A stretch of DNA of 16,788 nt from CAYRMV01 sp964425255 (GCA_964425255.1 CAYRMV010000072.1:1-16788), one strand, 5' to 3'. Counted from the first letter of the stretch, positions 1 to 7,502 are shown. Made by a program: numbers and translations. Notes: a model not told the origin generated them from the letters alone.

Positions 1-315
1 AACGCCAATACTACTCCTTGTCAGCAATCTTTTAGTAATATTCAACAACAAGCTGTTACAGGTTTAGAAAATGGTGATGAGACGTCATTTCTAGTTTATC
101 CAAACCCGTTTGATAATAGTTTGACCATTGAGTTATCTTCGATTGATGCCACTTCTGTGCGGATTTTTGATTTGCAAGGAAAACAGGTTTTTCAAGAAAC
201 TATTTTTGATGCTAGAAATGAAATTCAACTTCCGCAATTAACTAAAGGAATTTACCTGATTGAATTATCAAACACAAAAGGACAATCGTCAACGCGGAAA
301 CTGGTTAAAAATTAA
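1..315 (+). CDS. C-terminal end of a T9SS-secreted protein (type A sorting domain), 5' partial
   Basis: The reading frame is open from the first base of the window and stops at 313-315, so the start lies upstream. The visible 104 residues are a short linker followed by a typical Por-secretion-system tail: a VYPNPF motif near residues 30-35, then a VRIFDLQGKQVF strand pair, then LTKGIYLIEL and a basic end (RKLVKN). This beta-sandwich domain of about 75-80 residues directs export through the Bacteroidota type IX secretion system, after which it is usually cleaved and the passenger is anchored at the surface or released. The passenger domain is outside the window, so the function of the protein cannot be told. 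A terminator follows 62 bases after the stop. Confidence 0.93.
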   Translation, partial: NANTTPCQQSFSNIQQQAVTGLENGDETSFLVYPNPFDNSLTIELSSIDATSVRIFDLQGKQVFQETIFDARNEIQLPQLTKGIYLIELSNTKGQSSTRKLVKN

Positions 316-376
316 GCCATTGAATTTGAGTTCCGATTGATTTCATTTATTTCAAATGAGATGTTCGTATTCGTTG

Positions 377-414
377 AAAAGAGGCTGTCTAAAATGGACA
401 ACCTCTTTTTTTTT
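377..414 (+). terminator. Rho-independent terminator after the T9SS-tail gene
   Basis: A stem pairs 381-390 (gaggctgtct) with 396-405 (ggacaacctc) around an aaaat loop, with one C/A mismatch and one G-T pair. An A run (377-380) before the stem pairs with the T run after it (406-414), so the hairpin could also act for the minus strand, although no minus-strand gene ends here. Confidence 0.85.
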
Positions 415-530
415 GAGACTATTTTTTGGGTAACTTGATTTTCATGCAAAGTTCTTTCTGATGAGTAGGTACAAATCTTCACAATCAACGTAGAATGAAA
501 AAGAAATGTGAATAATTCAATTCAACTTCG

Positions 531-538
531 TAGTTTTG
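531..538 (+). promoter_or_regulatory. Possible Bacteroidota -7 element (TAGTTTTG) directly before the 543 gene
   Basis: TAGTTTTG fits the Bacteroidota -7 consensus TAnnTTTG. It ends 4 bases before the ATG at 543, so transcription would begin at or next to the start codon, giving a leaderless or nearly leaderless mRNA. No clear -33 TTTG is visible about 20 bases upstream, so this is a moderate call. Confidence 0.45.
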
Positions 539-542
539 AAAC

Positions 543-893
543 ATGAAGAATATACATTTAGTTAATCGAGGGTTTCTTTTGATTCAACCAAAACCAGCAT
601 TTGCTGCATGGGCAAATCAATACATTGAAGATGAACTTTTTCAAATTGATCCTGCATTTGCAGAGAAAAATTGCTACTTGATCGAAGAGGATTTCTTGGA
701 AGAAGAACCATTATTAGAACAAAATTACAAAGCCATTTTCATTCATGAGTTGATTCAAATCACCGAAGATGAGTCTGTTTGGCCTGAAATAAATCAAGCA
801 AATTTCGCTGATTTCTTTGGCTATGAATTTGGTTCTTTTGTTGTTGATTTACAAAATTCAGATCTTAAACGCGATGCCATTTTTGAAGACTAA
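543..893 (+). CDS. Small acidic cytosolic protein of unknown function
   Basis: The gene encodes 116 residues with no signal peptide or membrane segment. The protein is strongly acidic, with an EEDFLEEEP stretch near residues 48-56 and many Glu/Asp elsewhere, and carries aromatic residues throughout (WANQY, FFGYEFGSF). I do not recognise a named domain. It begins with MKNIHLVNRGFLLIQPK and looks like a compact alpha/beta protein of the kind often conserved as hypothetical in Flavobacteriia. Its 3' end overlaps the next gene by 20 bases in a different frame, which suggests co-transcription and translational coupling with the TPR lipoprotein. A candidate -7 element sits immediately before the ATG. 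Confidence 0.75.
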   Translation: MKNIHLVNRGFLLIQPKPAFAAWANQYIEDELFQIDPAFAEKNCYLIEEDFLEEEPLLEQNYKAIFIHELIQITEDESVWPEINQANFADFFGYEFGSFVVDLQNSDLKRDAIFED

Positions 894-1620
894 ATGGATG
901 CTTGCTTGGTGTCTGTTCTTCCTTTTTTCGTGTGGAAAATCGGATAGCGAAGCAGCAATTCAGCTAAATAAACAAGGTGAACTAGCTTTGGAAGAGCAAA
1001 ACTATTCTGTAGCCTTAACTTACTTTCAAAAAGCAAACAAAGAAAGTATGAGCGATGAACTTTCTTCACGGGTTTACCGCAATATTTCCAGTTGTTTTTT
1101 ATTTTCCAATGAACTTGATTCGGCATTGTTTTATTCCCAAAAAGCAAAAGAATTGGCAAAAGAAAACTCCTATGATTTCTTCTTGAATCAAGGTGAGATA
1201 TATTTGCTTGAAAATAAGATTCTTTTGGCGAAAAAATCCTTTGAAGAAGCAAATCGTTTGAATGAAAATAGGATGGAAGCAAGTGCTAATTTAGCGTTGA
1301 TTTACCGGGGCGATTTTGATGAGAAACTAACCGATTACGCAAAAGCAACTCACTTTATCCAACAAGCAATTGAGGTGAAAAATACCTTTTCTAATCAAGA
1401 AATTTTAGGAATCATTCTCATTCAACAAGAAAAATATACGGAGGCAAAACCCATTTTTGAAAAGTTAACACAAACGCTTCCAACAAGTATGTTACACCGC
1501 TTCCATTTGGGACTAATTCGGTTCAGCTTAGGCGAAGAGGAAGAAGGTATGAAGCTGATGTCAGAAGCGGCAGATCGAGATGAAATGTGCAGGGATTTGC
1601 TCGAAGCTATGCTTGAATAA
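874..1620 (+). CDS. TPR-repeat lipoprotein
   Basis: The gene encodes 248 residues from the ATG at 874. I prefer this start to the more upstream ATG at 817 because it places a lipoprotein signal at the very N-terminus: MPFLKTKW, a hydrophobic stretch, then lipobox LFSC with Cys20 as lipidated residue. The following GKSDSE is acidic, which may fit surface export rules in Bacteroidota. An ATG at 898 is a shorter alternative. The rest is helical with TPR-like pairs: an AL..QNYSVALTYFQKA unit near residues 36-52, LDSALFYSQKAKEL, ILLAKKSFEEANRL, and KYTEAKPIFEKL toward the C-terminus, about five or six units in all. Such proteins are scaffolds; no partner can be named from sequence. It overlaps the upstream gene by 20 bases. 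Confidence 0.85.
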   Translation: MPFLKTKWMLAWCLFFLFSCGKSDSEAAIQLNKQGELALEEQNYSVALTYFQKANKESMSDELSSRVYRNISSCFLFSNELDSALFYSQKAKELAKENSYDFFLNQGEIYLLENKILLAKKSFEEANRLNENRMEASANLALIYRGDFDEKLTDYAKATHFIQQAIEVKNTFSNQEILGIILIQQEKYTEAKPIFEKLTQTLPTSMLHRFHLGLIRFSLGEEEEGMKLMSEAADRDEMCRDLLEAMLE

Positions 1621-1637
1621 AAATAAATTTATTCGAG

Positions 1638-1670
1638 TTTGATTTATCGTATGAATTTCTGTTAATTTCG
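1638..1670 (+). promoter_or_regulatory. Promoter candidate for the rimB-rimK operon
   Basis: A TTTG at 1638-1641 is followed after 21 bases by TAATTTCG (1663-1670), one base off the Bacteroidota -7 consensus TAnnTTTG. Transcription would start near 1676, leaving a leader of about 14 bases before the ATG at 1690. Confidence 0.5.
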
Positions 1671-1689
1671 CTTAATCGAATTTAAAAAA

Positions 1690-2145
1690 ATGAAGCAATT
1701 GCTTGTAATCGGTAGAAAAGATAAAGCGGATTTTCCAGCGTTGGGTTTGCATGCATTGGATGTAAAAATCGATAGCGGTGCGTATTCCTGTTCGATTCAT
1801 TGTGAATACATTGAAGAAGTTGAAATCGACGGGGTGAAAAAATTAGAAGTAACCTTTTTGGATCAGGCTCACCCAAAATTTACAGGTAAAAAACATTATT
1901 TTGATACTTACAAGCAGAAAAAAGTAAAATCTTCAACAGGTGATCAACAAGAACGTTTTTTTGTTTCGTTGCAAGTGGTTTTATTTGATGTGGTTTTTCA
2001 AACAGAATTTTCGCTAACGCGCAGAAATGGGCTTCGAAATCCAGTTCTTTTGGGTAGAAAACTGCTAAACAATCATTTTTTAATTGATACAAGTAAATCC
2101 AACTTGTCATACAAATGGATGAAATCGAAATTAAAAAAACAATAA
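1690..2145 (+). CDS. rimB: RimB-like retropepsin-fold aspartic protease (RimK-associated, 'ATP-dependent zinc protease' family)
   Basis: The protein has 151 residues, the usual length for the small single-domain family (PF05618, COG4067) annotated as putative ATP-dependent zinc protease. The active-site motif is at residues 26-36, KIDSGAYSCSI, where D28-S29-G30-A31 matches the D-T/S-G-A signature of retropepsins; a second conserved patch is LTRRNGLRNPVLLGRKLL near residues 109-126. There is no signal peptide, so it is cytosolic. It lies 10 bases upstream of rimK. In Pseudomonas the RimB homologue is tied to control of RimK-dependent glutamate tailing of ribosomal protein S6, so removal of added residues is the obvious hypothesis here. 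The protease fold and family are well supported; the substrate is inferred from context. Confidence 0.88.
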   Translation: MKQLLVIGRKDKADFPALGLHALDVKIDSGAYSCSIHCEYIEEVEIDGVKKLEVTFLDQAHPKFTGKKHYFDTYKQKKVKSSTGDQQERFFVSLQVVLFDVVFQTEFSLTRRNGLRNPVLLGRKLLNNHFLIDTSKSNLSYKWMKSKLKKQ

Positions 2146-2155
2146 CGCCACTCAC

Positions 2156-3034
2156 ATGAAAATCGGCATTTTATCCCGCAATCCTAATTTGTATTCTACA
2201 CGTCGTTTGGTAGAAGCAGCAATCGCTCGTGGACATGAAGCTCATGTTATCGATCATTTACGATGCAACATCGAGATTGAACAAAAAGGACCCTCTTTGT
2301 TTTACATGGATCACTATTTAGAAGATTTTGATGCGGTCATCCCTCGAATTGGGGCTTCGGTCACTTTTTTTGGTACAGCTGTGGTTCGTCAGTTTGAAAT
2401 GATGAATGTCTTTTCCGTGGTTGGTTCTCGTGGAATTGTGCATTCTCGCGACAAACTTCGTTGTTTACAAGTTCTTTCTAAAGAAGGAATTGGCTTGCCA
2501 AAAACGGTATTTACGAATTATTCGCGCAATGTAGAGCACGTGGTTGAGTCGGCAGGAGGAGCGCCAGTTGTATTAAAATTACTGGAAGGCACACAAGGAC
2601 TAGGGGTTGTTTTGGCGGAAAATCAAAATGCAGCTCAATCCGTTTTGGAAGCATTCAATGGCTTAAAAGCGCGTGTCATCGTTCAGGAATTTATCAAAGA
2701 AGCGAAAGGTGCTGATATTCGTGCTTTTGTAGTGGACGGCGAAGTTGTTGGGGCGATGAAAAGACAAGGTAAAGAAGGGGAATTCCGTTCTAATTTACAT
2801 CGAGGTGGTTCTTCTCGTATCATAGAATTAACCGAGGAAGAAAGAGATGTAGCCATTCGTGCTGCCAAAGCTGTTGGACTTGGCGTTGCGGGTGTTGATA
2901 TGCTACAATCGGAACGCGGACCTTTGGTTTTAGAAGTAAATTCTTCTCCTGGACTAGAAGGAATTGAAAAAACAACGCAAAAAGACATTGCAGGAAGAAT
3001 CATCCAGTACATCGAAGAAAATGTGCGAAAATGA
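2156..3034 (+). CDS. rimK: ATP-grasp glutamate ligase RimK
   Basis: The 292-residue protein has the usual RimK length and closely matches the family. It starts with MKIGILSRNPNLYSTRRLVEAA, followed by the conserved DAVIPRIG near residues 59-66 and SRDKLRCLQVLS near 97-108. The ATP-grasp part shows VLKLLEGTQGLGV near 139-151 and a metal-binding end, LVLEVNSSPGLEGIE, near 259-273. RimK adds glutamates to the C-terminus of ribosomal protein S6 using ATP; in other bacteria it can also make poly-alpha-glutamate. The gene sits between a protease and a deacylase and its stop overlaps the next start by 4 bases (ATGA), so the three are probably one translationally coupled operon. Confidence 0.96.
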   Translation: MKIGILSRNPNLYSTRRLVEAAIARGHEAHVIDHLRCNIEIEQKGPSLFYMDHYLEDFDAVIPRIGASVTFFGTAVVRQFEMMNVFSVVGSRGIVHSRDKLRCLQVLSKEGIGLPKTVFTNYSRNVEHVVESAGGAPVVLKLLEGTQGLGVVLAENQNAAQSVLEAFNGLKARVIVQEFIKEAKGADIRAFVVDGEVVGAMKRQGKEGEFRSNLHRGGSSRIIELTEEERDVAIRAAKAVGLGVAGVDMLQSERGPLVLEVNSSPGLEGIEKTTQKDIAGRIIQYIEENVRK

Positions 3035-4020
3035 AAAAGCAAAGCCACAAGAAGTTAGTCATTTTAGGTACTGAAATTTTGCCTGGTAAAGGGGTAGAAC
3101 TGAATATGGATGTTGCAAGATTGCACACGCATACTCCGATTCAAGTTCCTGTAATCGTTCATCGAGCGAAAGAAGATGGACCAACACTTTTGCTGATGGC
3201 TGGATTACATGGTGATGAGATAAATGGAATGGAAATCATTCGAAGAATCATCCGAAAGGGATGGAACAAACCCAACAAAGGAACGGTTATTTGCATTCCT
3301 GTTTTCAACATCTTTGGTTTTTTAAATGTCCGAAGAGAGCTTCCAGATGGTCGCGATCTAAATCGAAGTTTTCCAGGGTCTAATTCGGGATCTTTGGCAA
3401 GTCAATTTGCGTATCATTTCATGAAGGAAATTGCTCCTGTAGTTGATTTGGTGATTGATTTTCATACGGGTTCTGCACAGCGAAGTAATTTCTCGCAAAT
3501 CCGTTGTGTGTTCTCAGATCAAGAAAGCTTGAAGTTAGCCAAAATCTTCAATCCTCCGTTTATTATTCATTCTTCTTACATTGCCAAATCGGTTCGCGAA
3601 GCGATGAATAAACGAGGAAAAAAAATCCTGTTGTTCGAAGGTGGAAAAACGAATTCGATTGATGAAATCATCGTTTTCGAAGGAATGGAAGGGGTGAAGC
3701 GCATGTTGGAACATTTGCAAATGCGTTCATTCAAAGCGGATAAATCAGAAAGAGAACCGATATTTATCAAAGATTCTCGTTGGATTCGAGCAATGAATTC
3801 AGGTGTTCTGGTGGTGTTGATTGAAAATGGCGTATTGGTTGAAAAAGGAGATGTTTTGGGAGTGATTACAGATCCTTTTGGCAAGATTGAACGAAAAATT
3901 AAAGCTTCTTTAGATGGATATGTGTTTTGTGTAAACGAAGCACCTGTGGTCAATAAAGGAGATGCTATTTTTCATATCGGGACTGAAATACAATCACCCA
4001 TCAAAAAGGGGGAAGAATAA
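3031..4020 (+). CDS. Succinylglutamate desuccinylase/aspartoacylase-family zinc hydrolase (M14-like)
   Basis: The 329-residue cytosolic protein has the zinc site of the AstE/AspA branch of the M14 carboxypeptidase fold: H60 and E63 in LHGDEING, and H145 in VIDFHTGS. Substrate-binding DLNRSFPG (109-116) and a likely catalytic E203 in LFEGGK are also present. Residues from about 245 to 318 form the C-terminal beta domain of this family, with VLVEKGDVLGVITDPFG resembling a barrel-sandwich hybrid. Family members hydrolyse the amide of N-acyl amino acids or C-terminal acidic residues. Its start overlaps the rimK stop by 4 bases. Given the neighbours, it may trim or deacylate a glutamylated product, but amino-acid deacylation unrelated to RimK is equally open. 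Confidence 0.9.
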   Translation: MKKQSHKKLVILGTEILPGKGVELNMDVARLHTHTPIQVPVIVHRAKEDGPTLLLMAGLHGDEINGMEIIRRIIRKGWNKPNKGTVICIPVFNIFGFLNVRRELPDGRDLNRSFPGSNSGSLASQFAYHFMKEIAPVVDLVIDFHTGSAQRSNFSQIRCVFSDQESLKLAKIFNPPFIIHSSYIAKSVREAMNKRGKKILLFEGGKTNSIDEIIVFEGMEGVKRMLEHLQMRSFKADKSEREPIFIKDSRWIRAMNSGVLVVLIENGVLVEKGDVLGVITDPFGKIERKIKASLDGYVFCVNEAPVVNKGDAIFHIGTEIQSPIKKGEE

Positions 4021-4067
4021 TATTTTCATTTTGAAACAAATAATTTTAAATAAAAATAAGAAAACGC

Positions 4068-4097
4068 TTGTAAATTCAAATTCTTTGACTAAATTTG
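4068..4097 (+). promoter_or_regulatory. Promoter of the L31 gene
   Basis: TTG (4068-4070), a 19-base spacer and TAAATTTG (4090-4097) exactly match the Bacteroidota -33/-7 pattern. Transcription would start near 4103, about 30 bases before the ATG at 4135. Confidence 0.75.
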
Positions 4098-4134
4098 CAC
4101 TCCGATTTCGAAAAGAATATTAAAAAATAATACG

Positions 4135-4389
4135 ATGAAAAAAGATATACATCCAGAAGATTACAGATTAGTAGTGTTCAAAGATATGACAAACGAATAC
4201 GCATTTCTTTGCAACTCATCTGCAGCTTCTAGCGAAACAATCGCTTGGGAAGACGGAAACGAATACCCACTAGTGAAGTTAGATATTTCTCACACTTCTC
4301 ACCCATTCTTTACAGGGGTTGTTAAGTTTGTGGATACTGCTGGACGTATTGATAAATTCAACTCTCGTTACGCACGTCACAAGAAGTAA
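4135..4389 (+). CDS. rpmE2: 50S ribosomal protein L31, type B
   Basis: The protein has 84 residues and starts MKKDIHPEDYRLVVFKD, the standard start of type B L31. The HTSHPFFTG motif near residues 52-60 and the basic C-terminal end GRIDKFNSRYARHKK are diagnostic. Only one cysteine is present (C26), so the zinc-binding CxxC of type A L31 is missing, as expected for the zinc-independent form. The gene has its own promoter and terminator and is therefore a monocistronic unit. L31 bridges the ribosomal subunits. Confidence 0.97.
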   Translation: MKKDIHPEDYRLVVFKDMTNEYAFLCNSSAASSETIAWEDGNEYPLVKLDISHTSHPFFTGVVKFVDTAGRIDKFNSRYARHKK

Positions 4390-4411
4390 TCTTTTTAGAT
4401 TCAATATACTT

Positions 4412-4440
4412 AAGCTCTCTTTTTGAGGGCTTTTTTTGTT
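4412..4440 (+). terminator. Rho-independent terminator after L31
   Basis: Bases 4412-4419 (aagctctc) pair with 4425-4432 (gagggctt), with one G-T pair, around a five-T loop, followed by a T run to 4437. It begins 22 bases after the L31 stop. Confidence 0.9.
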
Positions 4441-4468
4441 TTCTTAACAGGAGATTTTTGGCACAAAC

Positions 4469-4499
4469 TTGGCTTTTCCATTTAGAAAGTGTAACTTTA
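4469..4499 (+). promoter_or_regulatory. Promoter candidate for the WG-repeat gene
   Basis: TTG at 4469-4471, a 20-base spacer and TAACTTTA (4492-4499), one mismatch from TAnnTTTG. The -7 element ends 4 bases before the ATG at 4504, again implying a leaderless or nearly leaderless transcript. Confidence 0.5.
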
Positions 4500-4503
4500 G
4501 TTT

Positions 4504-6615
4504 ATGAAGCAAATTGTATTTCTTCTTTTCATTCTAGGAAGTAGTTTTTCCTCTCTTCGTGCTAATAAAATCGACCGAGGATTTTTAGCCTTGAATGTCT
4601 TCAATTATTTTGAAGCAAAAAATATGTTCGAAAAAAGATTGAAAAAAGATCCTTCGCCAGCTGCTTATGGCTTAGCCGTAATCTATTACCGACAAGACAA
4701 TCCTTTTCATCAAATTGATTCTGCGTATAAATACATTCAAATAGCTGAATCCAATTTTACGGCAATTAAAATCAAAACCCAGAAAAAATACGAACTCAAA
4801 TATCAATTTACTTACTTTTCCATCTTAGAATTAAGACGACAAATAAGTTCCGCGTTTTTTCGAAAAGCTGTAAATCAAAATTCTGTCGCTGGATATGATC
4901 TGTTTTTGGATCAACATTCTTGGGCTTTGGAAAAAAATCAAGCAGTTCGTTTACGTGATTCTCTGGCTTATTTAACTGCTTTTGAAGCGCAAAAATCCGA
5001 CTCTATTCAAGCTTTTTTGAATCGTTATCCAAATACACATTTGAAAGAAACGGCTCAAAAACAATTTTATTTACTTCAATACAGAGAAGAAGTTCCCGCT
5101 GATAATGAACAAGTTTTATCTTCTTTCATCCGTCAAAATTATTCTAATGTGTACGTCGGAGAAGCTGAAGATCGCTTGTATGAAATGATAACTGCCGAAA
5201 ATTCGGTTGAAGCATATACCTATTTTATTCGTACATATCCTCGAAATAAAAACATTACAAAAGCTTGGAGAAATTTATATCAACGTTATATGTTCGATTA
5301 TTCGGATAACCGAGCAAAACTATTTTTAGAAACCTATCCGGACTATCCATTCAAACAAGAGGTAGAAGAAGACATTCGCTTATCATCTCAGATTTTTCTC
5401 CCATTCCGAAAAGGAAATTTATTTGGAATGATGGACAAAAAAGGGGATGTCGTGATTGATGCTCTTTACGATGTGTTAAGCTATTACAGCGAAGGCTTAG
5501 CAATGGCTTCTAAAAATGGGAAAATTGGGTATATTGACAAACGAAATAAAGTAGTAATTCCTTTTCAATTTGATTCTGGAACCGATTTTGAAAATGGTCG
5601 TGCACAAGTGGAACAAAATGGAAAAGTAGGAATCATTGATCGACTTGGAAAACTTGTTTTTGAAATTAAATACCAAGATATTGGGCAATTTTCCGAAGGT
5701 TTAGTATATGCTGCCGAACAGGATTTATACGGGTTTTACGATCGATTTGGAAAGGAAATAATTGCGCCGGTTTACGAAGAGGCTTTTTCTTTTTCGAAAG
5801 GAATTGCCAAAGTGGTTAAAAATGGAAATCAAGCTTTTATCTCTCAACAAGGTGATTTTGTAATTCCTCCCTTGTATGAAAGTATTCGTTTTTTCAATGA
5901 TTCTTTGCTGATTTTTGAACAAGAAAGTGCTTTTGGTATCATGAGTTTAAAAGGCGAAATCATTTTACAACCTGAATACCAACAAATTGGTGAAGTAATT
6001 CAAAACCGTGCACTATGTGTGAAAGCCGGAAAAGTGGGTTATTTGGATTCAGTTGGAAAACTCATTATCCCTTGTCAATTCGAAACGATGCCCAATTTGA
6101 TGGTTTCAGGAAAATTTGTTGGCGATGTTGCCAAGGTGAAATCGAAAGGGAAATTTGGATTAATCGATAAAAAAGGGAAATGGATTCTTGAACCAAGTCT
6201 TCAAGAATTAGGGCAAGTTGCCACTTGGATGGCTTTCCAAAAAGGAAAAACGTGGGGCTTTATCAGCCAGAAAAACAAAATTGTCATTCAACCAGTGTAC
6301 GATTTTGCTGAAAGTTTCGAACTAGGCTTGGCTGTGGTCACTTCTTTAGGAAAAAAAGGTGTAATCGATAATCAGTCGAACTTTGTAATTGTTCCACAAT
6401 ACGAAGACATCAAACGCATTGATAGCAAGAATTTTCAAGTATTTAATGGAACTAAATATGGTATCTTTTCCACGAAAGGACAACAATTAACACCCGTTAA
6501 CTATGATCAAATTCGTCCTTTTCAACAAGATTTCTTACTTTTAACCAACGAGGAAGCTGTACATTATTTTCATTTGCCCTCTGAAACACTTATAATTCCA
6601 AAAGTTGATGAATAA
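4504..6615 (+). CDS. Secreted or periplasmic WG-repeat protein with an N-terminal helical-repeat domain
   Basis: The protein has 703 residues. Residues 1-20 form a signal peptide (MKQIVFLLFILG, then SSLRA before NK). Residues 25-110 are TPR-like. Residues 127-292 hold about five helical units of some 30-35 residues with a recurring FL..YP pattern (FLNRYP, FIRTYP, FLETYP). Residues 300-682 are 11 WG-type beta repeats (KGNLFGMMDKKGDVVI..LYD, then NGKIGYIDKRNKVVI, and so on), plus a degenerate last unit. Only one repeat has the literal WG (TWGFIS); the rest have FG, IG, VG or YG. WG repeats (KWG family) are thought to mediate protein binding. The stop overlaps the start of the TonB-like gene by 8 bases, so the two probably work together at the envelope. 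The biochemical role is unknown. Confidence 0.88.
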   Translation: MKQIVFLLFILGSSFSSLRANKIDRGFLALNVFNYFEAKNMFEKRLKKDPSPAAYGLAVIYYRQDNPFHQIDSAYKYIQIAESNFTAIKIKTQKKYELKYQFTYFSILELRRQISSAFFRKAVNQNSVAGYDLFLDQHSWALEKNQAVRLRDSLAYLTAFEAQKSDSIQAFLNRYPNTHLKETAQKQFYLLQYREEVPADNEQVLSSFIRQNYSNVYVGEAEDRLYEMITAENSVEAYTYFIRTYPRNKNITKAWRNLYQRYMFDYSDNRAKLFLETYPDYPFKQEVEEDIRLSSQIFLPFRKGNLFGMMDKKGDVVIDALYDVLSYYSEGLAMASKNGKIGYIDKRNKVVIPFQFDSGTDFENGRAQVEQNGKVGIIDRLGKLVFEIKYQDIGQFSEGLVYAAEQDLYGFYDRFGKEIIAPVYEEAFSFSKGIAKVVKNGNQAFISQQGDFVIPPLYESIRFFNDSLLIFEQESAFGIMSLKGEIILQPEYQQIGEVIQNRALCVKAGKVGYLDSVGKLIIPCQFETMPNLMVSGKFVGDVAKVKSKGKFGLIDKKGKWILEPSLQELGQVATWMAFQKGKTWGFISQKNKIVIQPVYDFAESFELGLAVVTSLGKKGVIDNQSNFVIVPQYEDIKRIDSKNFQVFNGTKYGIFSTKGQQLTPVNYDQIRPFQQDFLLLTNEEAVHYFHLPSETLIIPKVDE
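5401..6549 (+). repeat. Eleven tandem WG-type protein repeats (about 34 residues each)
   Basis: These are in-frame coding repeats within the 4504 gene. Each unit runs roughly G-k-x-G-x-[ID]-x-x-G-x-[IV]-x-P-x-[YF]-[DE], followed by a variable strand. The units are diverged at DNA level, so this is an old protein repeat and not a recent tandem duplication. Confidence 0.8.
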
Positions 6616-7390
6616 ATTTTTTCGTGCTTTAGACAAATACAAATATGGGATCATCGCAGCCTTGTTGACCTATTTGGGAATTTTTGTGTACACGAATTTG
6701 GTTTCTTACAAACAAACTTTTGTAATCGAAGGTTGGTTTGATGAAAAAGCAGAAATAATTGAAGATCAACCCGAGCAAATTGAATTAAAACCCGAAAATA
6801 TTGAAATACCAAGTCAGTCGGGTGAAGTGAAAAATTTAGTGACTGACGGCAATGATCAACGGAAAAAATCAACCAAAGAATATTACGAAAGTGAAGAGTT
6901 TGCTCGTAATCCCGAAGAGGCGATAAAAAAATTGGAAGAACAATACCGTCAGGAAGCGGGCGGTGATCAAAAACGAGCCGAAATTAAAGAAGCAACTGAT
7001 CAAGCGAAGAAAAAACTAGATCAGAAAAAAAACAACGCGGGCAAGCAATCTACTTCGAATCAAAAAGGGGGAGATACGCAATTTAGTGGAAATACCATGG
7101 TGAAATTCAGTTTATCCAATCGAACGGCATTTGAAAATAATAAGTGGTACATTCGAAACCCAGGTTATACGTGTGGCCAAGGAGCTTCGGGCACTGCAAC
7201 CGTTCGAATTACGGTTGATAAAGGAGGAAGAGTGATTGATGCAATACTAGCACCCGAATTGAGTAATACAAACAACCCTTGTATTCTCGAACAAGCAAAG
7301 AAATATGCTTTGATGTCTCGATTCAATCCATCTTCCAATGCACCTGATCGTCAGTTTGGAACAATCATTTACACTTTCGAAGCACAATAA
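6608..7390 (+). CDS. Inner-membrane-anchored TonB-like protein with a charged linker
   Basis: I take the ATG at 6608 as start (260 residues); a TTG three bases earlier adds only one residue. One transmembrane helix spans about residues 13-33 (YGIIAALLTYLGIFVYTNLV), with a short positively charged N-terminus inside. Residues 40-150 are a hydrophilic, Glu/Lys/Gln-rich linker with a probable coiled-coil or helical part (EEAIKKLEEQYRQEAGG, then ATDQAKKKLDQKK). Residues 175-260 look like a TonB C-terminal domain: GTATVRITVDKGGRVIDAIL, a Cys pair (CGQG and NPCI) and a final IIYTFEAQ strand. The linker lacks the Pro-rich repeats of classical TonB. It overlaps the WG-repeat gene by 8 bases. It may transmit force or signals to an outer-membrane partner; a TolA-like role is an alternative. 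Confidence 0.78.
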   Translation: MNKFFRALDKYKYGIIAALLTYLGIFVYTNLVSYKQTFVIEGWFDEKAEIIEDQPEQIELKPENIEIPSQSGEVKNLVTDGNDQRKKSTKEYYESEEFARNPEEAIKKLEEQYRQEAGGDQKRAEIKEATDQAKKKLDQKKNNAGKQSTSNQKGGDTQFSGNTMVKFSLSNRTAFENNKWYIRNPGYTCGQGASGTATVRITVDKGGRVIDAILAPELSNTNNPCILEQAKKYALMSRFNPSSNAPDRQFGTIIYTFEAQ

Positions 7391-7456
7391 TCACTTTTTT
7401 CAAAGTCAAAAATCTGTGTAAAATTTTCGATTTATACGATTATTATTGGATTGAAC

Positions 7457-7487
7457 TTTCGTTCACACGGATTGTTGTGTATTTTTG
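7457..7487 (+). promoter_or_regulatory. Promoter candidate for the Smr-domain gene
   Basis: TATTTTTG (7480-7487) fits the -7 consensus TAnnTTTG exactly. A TTTC at 7457-7460 lies 19 bases upstream as an imperfect -33. Start near 7493 would leave about 10 bases before the ATG at 7503. Confidence 0.5.
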
Positions 7488-7502
7488 TCATAAAAGAAAA
7501 AA

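Noticed and set aside
817..873. Upstream ATG at 817 as start of the TPR lipoprotein
   Set aside because: It would put 19 extra residues before the lipobox, including a second hydrophobic stretch, and lengthen the overlap with the preceding gene to 77 bases. The ATG at 874 gives a normal lipoprotein signal.
6605..6607. TTG at 6605 as start of the TonB-like gene, and likewise TTG at 13055 for the osmC-family gene
   Set aside because: Each lies only one or two codons before an ATG that gives the expected N-terminus.
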